A stretch of DNA of 64,000 nucleotides from contig NZ_JYMR01000023.1 in assembly GCF_000938255.1 (NCBI RefSeq), positions 186,001 through 250,000 on the forward strand, in the 5' to 3' direction. This document shows, piece by piece, positions 8,949-17,545 of the stretch; the stretch's first letter is position 1, and each line of letters starts with the position of its first letter. This DNA is from Bradyrhizobium sp. LTSP849 (GTDB lineage: Bacteria > Pseudomonadota > Alphaproteobacteria > Rhizobiales > Xanthobacteraceae). Both the position numbers and the translations under genes were made by a program. The notes beneath the pieces were generated by a model. The model did no database searches and was not told the DNA's origin. It was given only the letters and a program-made list of their open reading frames with translations.

Positions 8949-9679
8949 CGGGGACGCTGACCATCGCCGGCCTCGGGCCGGGCAGCGACGCGCTGGTGAC
9001 GCCGGAGGTCTCCGCCGCGTTTGCGGTCGCGACGGATATCCTGGGCTATGCACCTTATGTTTCGCGGGTCCCGCCGCGCACGGGTCTCAGGTTGCATCCA
9101 TCGGACAACCGCGAAGAGTTGCAGCGCGCGGGCGAAGCCTTGCGGCTTGCCGCGGAAGGCGGCCAGGTCGTCGTCGTCTCCTCCGGCGATCCCGGCGTCT
9201 TCGCGATGGCCTCGGCCGTATTCGAGGCGCTCGAACAGGCGCCGCAATACCGGGAGCTGCCTATCCGCGTGCTGCCCGGCATCACCGCGATGCTGGCAGC
9301 GGCCGCACGCGCCGGTGCGCCGCTCGGCCATGATTTCTGCGCGATCAATCTCTCCGATAATTTGAAGCCGTGGGCGATGATCGAAAAGCGGCTGCGACTC
9401 GCGGCGGAAGCCGATTTTGCCATTGCACTGTACAATCCGCGCTCGGCGAGCCGGCCCGAAGGATTTGGCCGCGCGCTTGCGGTGCTGAAGGAGGCCGGCT
9501 GCGGCGAGCGGCTCATGATCTTCGCGCGCGCGGTCAGCACGGCGGACGAGACAATCGAGACAGTGACGCTGAGCGAGGCCCGGCCCGAAATGGCCGACAT
9601 GCGCACGCTGGTCATCGTTGGCAATTCGCAGACGCGCCGCGTCGGCCGCTGGGTCTATGCGCCGAGGCAGGTCCGATGA
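8945..9679 (+). CDS. cobJ: Precorrin-3B C17-methyltransferase CobJ
   Basis: Methylates C17 with ring contraction to give precorrin-4. The 244-residue product has the SAM-site opening GLGPGSDALVTPE, SSGDPGVFAMASAVFEALE, LPGITAMLAAAARAGAPLGHDF and ALYNPRSASRP, all characteristic of CobJ/CbiH. It is translationally coupled to cobI. Its last 25 bases overlap, tail to tail, with the antiparallel cobK. Confidence 0.95.
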   Translation: MTGTLTIAGLGPGSDALVTPEVSAAFAVATDILGYAPYVSRVPPRTGLRLHPSDNREELQRAGEALRLAAEGGQVVVVSSGDPGVFAMASAVFEALEQAPQYRELPIRVLPGITAMLAAAARAGAPLGHDFCAINLSDNLKPWAMIEKRLRLAAEADFAIALYNPRSASRPEGFGRALAVLKEAGCGERLMIFARAVSTADETIETVTLSEARPEMADMRTLVIVGNSQTRRVGRWVYAPRQVR

Positions 9680-10401
9680 CCGAGCCACTGCATCACCTCG
9701 GAGACGCTCTCGGCTCGCAACCGTTCGGGCAATCGCGGTCGCGAGATCATGATCACGGGCAGGCCGAGCGTGCGGGCCGCGTCGATCTTGGCGCGTGCGC
9801 CGTCGCCGCCAGAATTGCGGGCGACGATCCACGCGATGCCGCGCGCTCGCATCATCTCCAGCTCGCCGTCAAGCGTGAACGGTCCGCGCGACACGATCAC
9901 ATCCGCCGCGAAGGGCAGGGGAGCTTCGGGTGGATCGACGAACCGCAGCGTGTAGGTGTGCTGTGGCTTGATCGCGAAGGGAGCGATGTGCTGGCGGCCG
10001 ATGGCGAGGAATATTTTTGCCGGCGACTCCGGCAGCGCGGCGACCGTGGCGTTGACGTCGTGAACTTCGATCCAGCTATCGCCAGTCACTTTAGCCCAGG
10101 GCGCACGTTCGAGCGCGATCAGCGGCGCGCCGGTCTCCGCACACGCCGTGACCGCGTTGCTGCTCATCTCGGCGGCGAAGGGATGCGTCGCGTCGATCAC
10201 ATGCGTGACGCCTTCGCGACGGATGTAGTCGGCAAGCCCGCTCACCCCGCCAAAACCGCCGATGCGGGTCTGCAGCGGCTGGTCGGCGGGCGCACGGGTG
10301 CGGCCGCCGTAGGAATAGACGGCCTCAATGCCCGCGCGCACGATCTCTGCTGCGAGCAGGCTCGCATCGGCTGTTCCGCCCAGAATGAGGGCGCGCGTCA
10401 T
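9655..10401 (-). CDS. cobK: Precorrin-6A reductase CobK, inverted inside the operon
   Basis: NAD(P)H-dependent reduction of precorrin-6A to precorrin-6B. The 248-residue protein starts [17 protein letters not shown], with the usual GGT-E/D nucleotide-binding opening, and has DATHPFAAEMSSNA and FLAIGRQHIAPF as in the CobK/CbiJ family. It is the only gene of the run on the minus strand: it overlaps the cobJ end by 25 bases, and its ATG (10401-10399) shares two bases with the cobL ATG (10400-10402). Any promoter must therefore lie inside cobL. An in-frame ATG at 10425 would lie within cobL and is less likely. Confidence 0.93.
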   Translation of the reverse strand: MTRALILGGTADASLLAAEIVRAGIEAVYSYGGRTRAPADQPLQTRIGGFGGVSGLADYIRREGVTHVIDATHPFAAEMSSNAVTACAETGAPLIALERAPWAKVTGDSWIEVHDVNATVAALPESPAKIFLAIGRQHIAPFAIKPQHTYTLRFVDPPEAPLPFAADVIVSRGPFTLDGELEMMRARGIAWIVARNSGGDGARAKIDAARTLGLPVIMISRPRLPERLRAESVSEVMQWLGHRTCLGA

Positions 10402-11581
10402 GGCTGATCCCTGGCTGACCATCATCGGTATCGGCGAAGATGGCCTTGCCGGGCTGTCGGAAGCAAGCCGAAAGGCGCTTGCGAATGCGGAAACTGTCTT
10501 TGGCGGCGAGCGTCATCTTGCGCTTGCAGGCGTGACCAGCCGGGGCCGCCCGTGGCCGGTGCCATTCGATGCGGAGGTCGTGCTGAGTTGCCGCGGCAGA
10601 CCGACGGCGGTGCTCGCCTCCGGCGATCCGTTCTGGCATGGCGCCGGTGCAAGCCTCGCCGAGAAGCTCGATGCGGGTGAATGGATCGCGCATTCCGCGC
10701 CGTCGACCTTCTCGCTCGTTGCCGCGCGTTTGGGCTGGCGGCTCGAAGCCGTCGCCTGCCTCGGACTTCACGCCGCGCCGTTCGAACGCCTTGTGCCGCA
10801 TCTCGCGGATGGCGCGCGGATCGTCTGTCTCGTGCGCGACGGTAAAGCTGCCGGCGATCTCGCGAAATGGCTGACGGAGCGCGGATGGGGCGCCTCGGCA
10901 TTCTGGACTCTCGCCGCGCTTGGCGGACCACATGAACGCGTTGGTGAGTATCGCGCGGAGACCTACACGCGCGCTTCCGCCGGAAACCTGGTTGCGGTGG
11001 CGCTGGAGGCAAAGGGGGCGGAGGGTCTGTCTCGCAGCTCGGGGCTACCGGACGTTCTCTTCGCTCACGACGGCCAGATCACCAAGCGGCCGGTGCGCGC
11101 CTTGGCGCTCTCGGCGCTGGCGCCGTGTCCTGGCAGGAGGCTGTGGGACGTCGGCGCCGGCTCAGGCTCGATCTCGGTCGAATGGGCGCTGTGCGGCGGG
11201 ACGGCTATCGCCGTCGAAGCGCGCGAGGATCGCGCCGCGAACATCCGCAGCAATGCGGCGGCGTTCGGGCTGGCGCATCGGATCACCGTCGTCACGGGGA
11301 AGGCGCCCGGTGCTCTGGCTGAGCTGGAAACGCCGGATGCCGTTTTCATCGGCGGCGGTCTCGACATCGCGATGTTCGACGCTATTTGGACGCGCGTCGG
11401 GGCAGACACGCGGTTCGTCGCACATGCGGTGACGCTGGAGACCGAAGCACTGCTCGGCGAATTGCATCAGCGTCATGGCGGCGAATTGATGCGGATCGAG
11501 ATCGCGCATGCCGGCCCGCTCGGCCGCTACCGGTCCTGGGAAGCAGCGCGTCCCGTGGTGCAATGGAGTTCGGTCCGATGA
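10400..11581 (+). CDS. cobL: Precorrin-6Y C5,15-methyltransferase (decarboxylating) CobL
   Basis: A bifunctional fusion: the N-terminal CbiE-like half (about residues 1-200) opens [19 protein letters not shown] and carries [10 protein letters not shown]; the C-terminal CbiT-like half has the Rossmann SAM site [16 protein letters not shown] at about residues 250-265 and VFIGGGLD. It methylates C5 and C15 and removes the C12 acetate carboxyl. It is 393 residues, normal for the fused form. The ATG at 10400 is chosen from the conserved N-terminus; the upstream frame is antisense to cobK. The stop overlaps cobE (ATGA). Confidence 0.95.
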   Translation: MADPWLTIIGIGEDGLAGLSEASRKALANAETVFGGERHLALAGVTSRGRPWPVPFDAEVVLSCRGRPTAVLASGDPFWHGAGASLAEKLDAGEWIAHSAPSTFSLVAARLGWRLEAVACLGLHAAPFERLVPHLADGARIVCLVRDGKAAGDLAKWLTERGWGASAFWTLAALGGPHERVGEYRAETYTRASAGNLVAVALEAKGAEGLSRSSGLPDVLFAHDGQITKRPVRALALSALAPCPGRRLWDVGAGSGSISVEWALCGGTAIAVEAREDRAANIRSNAAAFGLAHRITVVTGKAPGALAELETPDAVFIGGGLDIAMFDAIWTRVGADTRFVAHAVTLETEALLGELHQRHGGELMRIEIAHAGPLGRYRSWEAARPVVQWSSVR

Positions 11582-11946
11582 AGGTCGCCGGACTCGGATT
11601 CAAGCGAGATGTGACGCTGGCTTCGCTGCGCGAGGCGCTTCTGGCGGCTGGCGGTCCCGAGGGCCTTGCGGCGGTCGCAACTGTCAGCGACAAGGCCGAC
11701 GCCGAGGCGCTGAAGCAGCTCGCGCGCGAATGCGGCGTATCGATCAGGGCTGTTCCGCCAGACGTGCTCGCAGGCATCACGACGCCGACCCAGTCAAGGC
11801 TGATCACCGAAAAGTTCGGCACGGGATCTGTTGCCGAAGCTGCGGCGCTTGCGGCAGCCGGGCCTCGCGCGCGATTGATTGCGACGCGTGTGGTCTCGCA
11901 GGACCGGACGGCGACCGCGGCGATCGCGGAAGGAGACGGCGCATGA
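11578..11946 (+). CDS. cobE: CobE / CbiG C-terminal domain protein
   Basis: A 122-residue protein matching the C-terminal domain of CbiG, found in aerobic producers as stand-alone CobE, whose exact biochemical step is not settled. The opening [20 protein letters not shown] and the block [13 protein letters not shown]-like (here [17 protein letters not shown]) followed by [12 protein letters not shown] fit the family. The ATG overlaps the cobL stop, and its own stop overlaps the cobM start, so it is embedded in the coupled run. Confidence 0.88.
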   Translation: MKVAGLGFKRDVTLASLREALLAAGGPEGLAAVATVSDKADAEALKQLARECGVSIRAVPPDVLAGITTPTQSRLITEKFGTGSVAEAAALAAAGPRARLIATRVVSQDRTATAAIAEGDGA

Positions 11947-12725
11947 CGGTGCATTTCATCGGCGCAGGGCCGGGCGCTCCCGATTTGCTGACCTTGCGCG
12001 GCCGCGACCTGATCGCGGCCTGTCCGGTCTGCCTCTATGCCGGCTCGCTGGTGCCGGAGGGCGTCCTGGCGCATTGCCCGCCGGGTGCGCGGATCGTCAA
12101 CACCGCCTCGCTGTCGCTCGACGAGATCATCGCCGAGATCGCGGCCGCGCATGCGGACGGCAAGGACGTCGCGCGGCTGCACTCCGGCGATCTCTCGATC
12201 TGGTCGGCGATGGGCGAGCAGCTACGTCGGCTGCGGGCGCTCGGTATTCCCTACACGGTGACTCCCGGCGTTCCGTCCTTCTCGGCCGCCGCGGCTGCGC
12301 TCGAAGCTGAGCTGACATTGCCTGGTCTCGCGCAATCAGTTGTGCTGACGCGCACGCCGGGTCGCGCCAGTGCGATGCCCGAGGGCGAAAAACTCGCCGC
12401 ATTCGCCGCGACCGGCGCGGTGCTCGCGATCCATCTGTCAATCCATCTGCTCGACAAGGTCGTTGCCGAGTTGACGCCGCATTACGGCGCGGACTGTCCG
12501 GTTGCGATCGTCTGGCGCGCGAGCTGGCCGGATCAGCGCATCGTCCGCGCAACCCTTGCAACGCTCGATGCCGCTGTCGGTGCCGAGCTCGAGCGCACCG
12601 CGCTCATCCTGGTTGGCAAGACGCTGGGCGCAGCAGATTTTGCCGAGAGCCGGCTCTATGCCGCCGATTACGATCGCCGCTACCGACCGGTCGGCGCCGA
12701 GCCGCGATTTCCGGAGGCGTCGTGA
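11943..12725 (+). CDS. cobM: Precorrin-4 C11-methyltransferase CobM
   Basis: SAM-dependent methylation at C11 to give precorrin-5. The 260-residue protein begins [20 protein letters not shown] and has [28 protein letters not shown] and [16 protein letters not shown], signature blocks of CobM/CbiF. The start overlaps the cobE stop (ATGA) and the stop overlaps the cobB start (TGATG). Confidence 0.95.
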   Translation: MTVHFIGAGPGAPDLLTLRGRDLIAACPVCLYAGSLVPEGVLAHCPPGARIVNTASLSLDEIIAEIAAAHADGKDVARLHSGDLSIWSAMGEQLRRLRALGIPYTVTPGVPSFSAAAAALEAELTLPGLAQSVVLTRTPGRASAMPEGEKLAAFAATGAVLAIHLSIHLLDKVVAELTPHYGADCPVAIVWRASWPDQRIVRATLATLDAAVGAELERTALILVGKTLGAADFAESRLYAADYDRRYRPVGAEPRFPEAS

Positions 12726-14035
12726 TGGCCGCGAGCCTCATCATCTCCGCGCCGGCCTCAGGCGTCGGCAAGACGACATTGACGCTGGCGCTGGCGCGTG
12801 CCTGGCGCAATCGCGGTCTGAACGTGCAGTGCTTCAAGAGCGGCCCTGACTATATCGACCCGGCCTTCCACGCTGCCGCCACGGGACGCGCCTCAGTCAA
12901 CGTCGATAGCTGGGCGATGGATCGCGCGACGATCGCGCATCTCGTTAATCGTGGCATGGATGCCGATGTCGTGCTCGCCGAAGGCTCGATGGGCCTGTTC
13001 GACGGCGTCGCCGCGCGCGGCGTCTCCGGCACGGGTGCCACGGCCGACATTGCGGAGATGCTGGGCTGGCCCGTGCTGCTGGTGATCGACCCCTCCGGGC
13101 AGGCGCAAACGGCGGCGGCGATCGCTGCTGGCCTGCGTGACTATCGCGCCGGCGTGCGCCTCGCCGGCGTTGTGCTCAACCGCGTCGCCAGCCCCCGCCA
13201 CGAGGATCTCGTGCGGCGCGCGCTGACGGATGTCGGCATTGCCGTGTTCGGCGCGCTGCCGCGCCATGCCGAGATCAACCTGCCGAAGCGGCATCTTGGC
13301 CTGGTGCAGGCCGAGGAGCAGGCCGAGATCGGCAAGCTGATCGACGAGGCCGCGCGTTTTGTCGCCGAACACGTCGATCTCGATGCCGTGCTGCGATCGG
13401 CAGCCAGCTGGTCGCCACAGCCTTCGGCGAACGGCCTGAACGTGACGCCGCCCGGTCAGCGCATTGCGCTCGCCCGCGACGCCGCGTTCTCCTTCGTCTA
13501 TCCGCACATGCTGGAAGCCTGGCGCGCGGCCGGCGCCGAGATTTCGACATTCTCGCCGCTCGCCGATGAGGTGCCCGATGCAAGCGCCGATGTCTGCTGG
13601 ATGCCCGGCGGCTATCCTGAGCTTCACGCTGGCCGACTCGCCGCCAACGCGCGCTTCGCAAGCGGCTTGCGGGCTTTCGCCGCGACGAGGCCCGTGCACG
13701 GCGAGTGCGGAGGCTATATGGTGCTCGGCGAAGGCCTCACCGATGCCGAGGGTGTCCGCCACGAGATGACGGGCCTGCTCGGCCTGAAGACGAGCTTTGC
13801 CAAACGCCGCATGCATCTGGGTTATCGTCTCGCGGAGCTCGCAGCACCGATGCCGGGACATCAGGCCGGCGCACGCCTGCGCGGCCATGAATTTCATTAT
13901 TCGACCATCCTCGCTCAGCCCGATACGCCGCTGGCGGTCGTGCATGACGCAACGGGCGCGGTCATTGCCGAGACCGGCTCGCGGCGGGGACAAGCCACCG
14001 GCACGTTCTTCCATCTGATCGCGGAGGACCGGTGA
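12725..14035 (+). CDS. cobB: Hydrogenobyrinic acid a,c-diamide synthase CobB
   Basis: Glutamine-dependent amidation of side chains a and c. The 436-residue product has the N-terminal P-loop SAPASGVGKTTL, CFKSGPDYIDP, and a C-terminal GATase_3 domain with HGECGGYM, in which C328 is the expected nucleophile. A GTG at 12722 is also in frame, but the ATG at 12725 overlaps the cobM stop and matches the family start. cobA follows with a GTG overlapping its stop. Confidence 0.95.
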   Translation: MAASLIISAPASGVGKTTLTLALARAWRNRGLNVQCFKSGPDYIDPAFHAAATGRASVNVDSWAMDRATIAHLVNRGMDADVVLAEGSMGLFDGVAARGVSGTGATADIAEMLGWPVLLVIDPSGQAQTAAAIAAGLRDYRAGVRLAGVVLNRVASPRHEDLVRRALTDVGIAVFGALPRHAEINLPKRHLGLVQAEEQAEIGKLIDEAARFVAEHVDLDAVLRSAASWSPQPSANGLNVTPPGQRIALARDAAFSFVYPHMLEAWRAAGAEISTFSPLADEVPDASADVCWMPGGYPELHAGRLAANARFASGLRAFAATRPVHGECGGYMVLGEGLTDAEGVRHEMTGLLGLKTSFAKRRMHLGYRLAELAAPMPGHQAGARLRGHEFHYSTILAQPDTPLAVVHDATGAVIAETGSRRGQATGTFFHLIAEDR

Positions 14036-14760
14036 GCGGCTTTGTCTCCTTCATCTCCGCCGGCCCGGGCGATCCCGAACTGCTTACGCTGAAGGGCGCG
14101 GCGCGGCTGCGCGAGGCGGACGTCGTGCTCTACGACGACCTTGCTTCCGGCGCGATCCTCGATCTGGCCCGGCCCGGCGCCAACCTCGTCGCGGTGGGGA
14201 AGCGGGCGGGTCGGCCCTCGACCAAACAGCACCATGTCAACCGCCTCCTGGTCGACTATGCAGCAACCGGCGTCCGCGTAGTCCGCTTGAAGTCGGGCGA
14301 TGCCGGCATCTTCGGCCGGCTCGAGGAGGAGCTCGAGACGCTGCGCGAAGCCGGCATCGGCTACGAGATCATTCCCGGCGTCACCTCGGCCTGCGTCGCG
14401 GCTGCGCAAGCCGGCATTCCCCTGACCCGTCGCCACACCTCGCGCCGGGTGCAGTTTGTGACCGGGGCCGATGTCAGCGGCGAACTGCCGCAAAACCTCA
14501 ACTGGGCGGCGCTGGCCGATCCGGAGGCGACGACCGTGGTCTATATGGGCCGCCGCACCTTTCCGGCACTCGCCGCAAAACTGATCGAACATGGCCTCGC
14601 CCCCGAGACCCCGGCGCTGTTCGCCGAATCCCTCGGCCGGGCCGACGAACGGCTGGTCCGCACCACCATTGCCGAACTCGCCAAGCAGCTTGCGCGGGGC
14701 GGAGCCGCCTCGACGGCCGCCGTCATCCTGTTCGGCGCGCTGGCGGAGGGCGGTCCGTGA
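14032..14760 (+). CDS. cobA: Uroporphyrinogen-III C-methyltransferase CobA
   Basis: Double methylation of uroporphyrinogen III to precorrin-2, the entry to the pathway. The 242-residue protein has FISAGPGDPELLTLKGA, VLYDDLAS, VGKRAGRPSTKQHHVN, RLKSGDAGIFGR and IPGVTSACVAAAQAGIPLT, the standard SUMT blocks. It uses a GTG start inside the cobB stop (GTGA). No siroheme-forming CysG oxidase domain is fused, so this copy looks dedicated to cobalamin. Confidence 0.95.
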   Translation: MSGFVSFISAGPGDPELLTLKGAARLREADVVLYDDLASGAILDLARPGANLVAVGKRAGRPSTKQHHVNRLLVDYAATGVRVVRLKSGDAGIFGRLEEELETLREAGIGYEIIPGVTSACVAAAQAGIPLTRRHTSRRVQFVTGADVSGELPQNLNWAALADPEATTVVYMGRRTFPALAAKLIEHGLAPETPALFAESLGRADERLVRTTIAELAKQLARGGAASTAAVILFGALAEGGP

Positions 14761-15509
14761 TGCTGACGCTCTCCCTGATAGGCATCGGTTGCGGCGATCC
14801 CGAGCAGCTGACGCGCGCCGCGATTGCCGCCATCAACGCGGCTGATCTCGTGCTGATCCCGCGCAAGGGAACGACGAAATCCGATCTCGCCGATTTGCGG
14901 CGGACGATCTGCGCGGATGTGCTGACCAATCAAACGACACGCATCGTCGAGTTCGATCTTCCCCTGCGCGACGCGGGCGAAGCCGACTATCACAAGGGCG
15001 TGGACGATTGGCACGATGCGGTTGCTGCGGCCTGGTCGCAGACGATCGCGAGCCATCTTGGCGGTGACGGCAAGGTCGCGTTGCTGATCTGGGGTGATCC
15101 TTCGCTCTACGACTCCTCGCTGCGTATTGCGCGCCGGCTAAATCCCTTGCCGGTGATCGAGGTCGTGCCCGGCATCACCTCGATCCAGGCGCTGTGCGCT
15201 GCGCACGCGCTGCCGCTCAACGATATCGGCGAGCCGTTCCTTGTCACGACAGGGCGCCGCTTGCGTGAAATCGGTTGGCCGCAAGGCGTCGATACAGTTG
15301 TCGTGATGCTCGACGGCGGCACCGCGTTCCAGTCGCTCGATCCGAACGGCTTGCACATCTGGTGGGGCGCCTATCTCGGCATGCCCGATCAAATCACCAT
15401 GTCCGGCGTGCTCGCCGAGGTCGGCTCGCGCATCGTTGCCGCGCGGCAGGACGCGCGCGAGCGGCACGGCTGGATCATGGACAGCTACATTCTCAAGCGC
15501 AGGCCGTAA
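14760..15509 (+). CDS. cobF: Precorrin-6A synthase (deacetylating) CobF
   Basis: C1 methylation with loss of the C20-derived acetate, an aerobic-route enzyme. The 249-residue product begins MLTLSLIGIGCGDPEQLT and includes LVLIPRKGTTKSDLADLR, LIWGDPSLYDS and VPGITSIQALCAAHALPLN, typical of CobF. The ATG at 14760 shares a base with the cobA stop; a GTG three bases earlier is also possible. It ends 15 bases before cobT. Confidence 0.94.
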   Translation: MLTLSLIGIGCGDPEQLTRAAIAAINAADLVLIPRKGTTKSDLADLRRTICADVLTNQTTRIVEFDLPLRDAGEADYHKGVDDWHDAVAAAWSQTIASHLGGDGKVALLIWGDPSLYDSSLRIARRLNPLPVIEVVPGITSIQALCAAHALPLNDIGEPFLVTTGRRLREIGWPQGVDTVVVMLDGGTAFQSLDPNGLHIWWGAYLGMPDQITMSGVLAEVGSRIVAARQDARERHGWIMDSYILKRRP

Positions 15510-15524
15510 CGCAAGCGAGGCAGC

Positions 15525-16577
15525 ATGCCCCCCGAATGGGTTTCCCAAAAGTGCCCAAATATCTCCGCGGTTCATCGCGAGGCGGCGATTGCGCGGCAGG
15601 CGCAGCTGACAAAGCCGACCGGCGCGCTCGGCCGGCTCGAGCAGCTCGCGATCGAGCTTGCAGGCCTGCAAGCGACCGAACAGCCGCGCGCAGCGCGCGT
15701 GCCGATCATCATCTTCGCGGGCGATCACGGTATCGTCGCGCAGGGCGTGTCGGCCTATCCGCAAGCGGTGACAATCGCGATGATGGCGAATTTTGCCTCG
15801 GGTGGTGCCGCGATCTCGGTGCTGGCGCGCGAGCTGGGCTCCAGCCTGGAGGTGGTTGACGCCGGCACACTGGCGCAGGAGGAGATGGCGGGCATCGTGA
15901 CCGACAAGCCGCGCAGCGGCACCCGTGACTTCAGCACTGAGGCTGCGCTCGAACTGTCCGAGCTGGCATTCGCTTTCGAAGCCGGCCAGCGCGCAGTCGC
16001 CCGCGCCGAAGCTGTTCAACCGGATCTCCTGATCTTCGGCGAGATGGGCATCGGTAACACCACGGCGTCGGCAGCGATTGCAGCCGGCCTGCTCGGCGTC
16101 AGCGCCGAGGAGATCGCAGGCAGCGGCACCGGTGTCGATGCCGCCGGCCGAGCGCACAAGGCGCGGGTGATCGATGCTGCGATCGCGCGCCATGGGGTTG
16201 CAGGTGCCACGCCCGAAAAGATCCTGTGCGCGGTCGGTGGCCTCGAGATCGCGGCGATTTGCGGTGCGATCATCGCGGCTGCGCAGCGCCGCATTCCGGT
16301 GCTGCTCGATGGCTTTATCGTGTCGGTCGCGGCATTGGCGGCGGTGCGGATCAATCCGTCGTGCCAGCCGTTCCTGCTGCCGTCGCACCAGTCTGCGGAG
16401 CAGGGCCATCGGCTGGTGCTTCGCGCGCTGAATGTGCAGCCGCTGATCAGCCTCGATCTCAGGCTCGGTGAGGGATCGGGCGCCGCGATCACGCTGCCAT
16501 TGGTGCGCCTCGCTTGCAGCCTTCACAACGGCATGGCGACGTTCGCGCAGGCCAACGTCCCGGATCGGCCGGCCTGA
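15525..16577 (+). CDS. cobT: Nicotinate-nucleotide:dimethylbenzimidazole phosphoribosyltransferase CobT (CobU in Pseudomonas naming)
   Basis: Makes alpha-ribazole phosphate for the lower ligand. The 350-residue protein carries FAGDHGIVAQGVSAYPQAVT and the C-terminal DLRLGEGSGAA with the catalytic-type glutamate E316. It is the last gene of the plus-strand run, with an AGGC-type ribosome-binding site, and converges on the histidine phosphatase six bases away. The chelatase subunit also called CobT in Pseudomonas is a different protein. Confidence 0.94.
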   Translation: MPPEWVSQKCPNISAVHREAAIARQAQLTKPTGALGRLEQLAIELAGLQATEQPRAARVPIIIFAGDHGIVAQGVSAYPQAVTIAMMANFASGGAAISVLARELGSSLEVVDAGTLAQEEMAGIVTDKPRSGTRDFSTEAALELSELAFAFEAGQRAVARAEAVQPDLLIFGEMGIGNTTASAAIAAGLLGVSAEEIAGSGTGVDAAGRAHKARVIDAAIARHGVAGATPEKILCAVGGLEIAAICGAIIAAAQRRIPVLLDGFIVSVAALAAVRINPSCQPFLLPSHQSAEQGHRLVLRALNVQPLISLDLRLGEGSGAAITLPLVRLACSLHNGMATFAQANVPDRPA

Positions 16578-16583
16578 CCCGGC

Positions 16584-17156
16584 TCAAGCCACGCGCTGAT
16601 TGACGGAGACGACACGCCAGCCGGTCGCGAGCCGGTCGATCCGGGTCAGCGACAGCGGATCGATCACGAAGCGCAAGGCCGCTTGCGGTGTGAGGTCGAG
16701 CGCGATGCACAGCGCAGCGCGGATCGTGCCGGAATGCACGACGAGAGTTGCCGATCCGGCTCCGATGCGCGCGAGACCCAGCCGCACGCGCGCGACCTGA
16801 TCCTCGAAGCTTTCCCCGCCTGGCGGTCTTGCGCGGGCGGGATCATTCCAGAATTGCGCATAGGCGTCGCCGCACGTTGCTGCGAACTCGTCATGCCGCC
16901 GGCCGGTCCAGTCGCCAAAATCCTGTTCGCTGAATTCGCCCACGAGCACCGGATCGAGCCCCAGCGCACGCGCCGTCTCGACCGTGCGCCGCCACGGGCT
17001 CGCATAGCTCGCGGCCTCCCGCGGCAGGTGCCGCTGTAGGGCCTCCAGCTGCGCCCGGTCACTGAGATCAGCCGGCGCGTCGGGTGCGTGGATCGTGCCC
17101 GTGACGCCGTCGACGACTGCATGACGGATCAGCCAGAGGAAGGTCTCGCCTTCCAT
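16584..17156 (-). CDS. Histidine phosphatase family protein, candidate alpha-ribazole phosphatase
   Basis: A 190-residue phosphoglycerate-mutase-like phosphatase. It has the phosphohistidine motif LIRHAVVDG (R11, H12), SPWRRTVETA, EQDFGDWTGRR and the second histidine in VVHSGTIR (H141). The start at 17156 has GGAG 7 bases upstream and gives the motif at the expected N-terminal position; the longer frame reads through the riboswitch antisense. Its place beside cobT suggests dephosphorylation of alpha-ribazole phosphate (Salmonella CobC role), but the family is broad and the substrate is inferred from context. Confidence 0.85.
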   Translation of the reverse strand: MEGETFLWLIRHAVVDGVTGTIHAPDAPADLSDRAQLEALQRHLPREAASYASPWRRTVETARALGLDPVLVGEFSEQDFGDWTGRRHDEFAATCGDAYAQFWNDPARARPPGGESFEDQVARVRLGLARIGAGSATLVVHSGTIRAALCIALDLTPQAALRFVIDPLSLTRIDRLATGWRVVSVNQRVA

Positions 17157-17242
17157 GCAAATCTCCAAGGAAGTTGGTGGCTGTGGCAATATCGCCGCAC
17201 TCGCACATTGACTCTGTCTTGATCGTAATCCTAGATGACTGC

Positions 17243-17425
17243 GACGGTTTCCCCGAGAGGGGATGAAAAGGGAATACGGTGCGGGGATGTTGTCCCCAAT
17301 GCCGTGGCTGCCCCCGCAACTGTAAGCGGCGAATCTTGCGTCACGAGCCACTGGGTATTTCGGTCCCGGGAAGGCGACGCAAGGTCTTGACCCGCGAGCC
17401 AGGAGACCTGCCGTCAGCCGTGGTC
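17243..17425 (+). promoter_or_regulatory. Cobalamin riboswitch ahead of the TonB-dependent receptor
   Basis: Plus-strand blocks in order: GACGGTTTCC, AAAAGGGAATACGGTGCGGG, GGCTGCCCCCGCAACTGTAAG near 17305, GCCACTGGG near 17346, GTCCCGGGAAGGC, and GAGCCAGGAGACCTGCC ending near 17412. This is closer to the consensus aptamer than the copy at 1476. It lies in the leader of the receptor gene at 17546 and also marks the far side of the cob locus. Confidence 0.95.
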
Positions 17426-17493
17426 ACACGCGAAGATGTCGGTCGGGGAGTACAGACATTTGGCTTCATCGGAGGGCTGAAACGCCGAAGATG

Positions 17494-17539
17494 GGACCTT
17501 GGTTCGCTGTGACGTGCCACTGACGTCACGCCGAGGTCC
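17494..17539 (+). promoter_or_regulatory. Ribosome-site-masking hairpin downstream of the second riboswitch
   Basis: GGACCT (17494-17499) pairs with AGGTCC (17534-17539), extended by TGG/CCG, and an inner stem GTGACGT (17509-17515) pairs with ACGTCAC (17523-17529). The GAGG at 17533-17536 is the only plausible Shine-Dalgarno for the ATG at 17546 and lies in the outer stem. There is no following U-run, so it looks like a translational platform for the aptamer upstream. Confidence 0.65.
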
Positions 17540-17545
17540 AAGACC

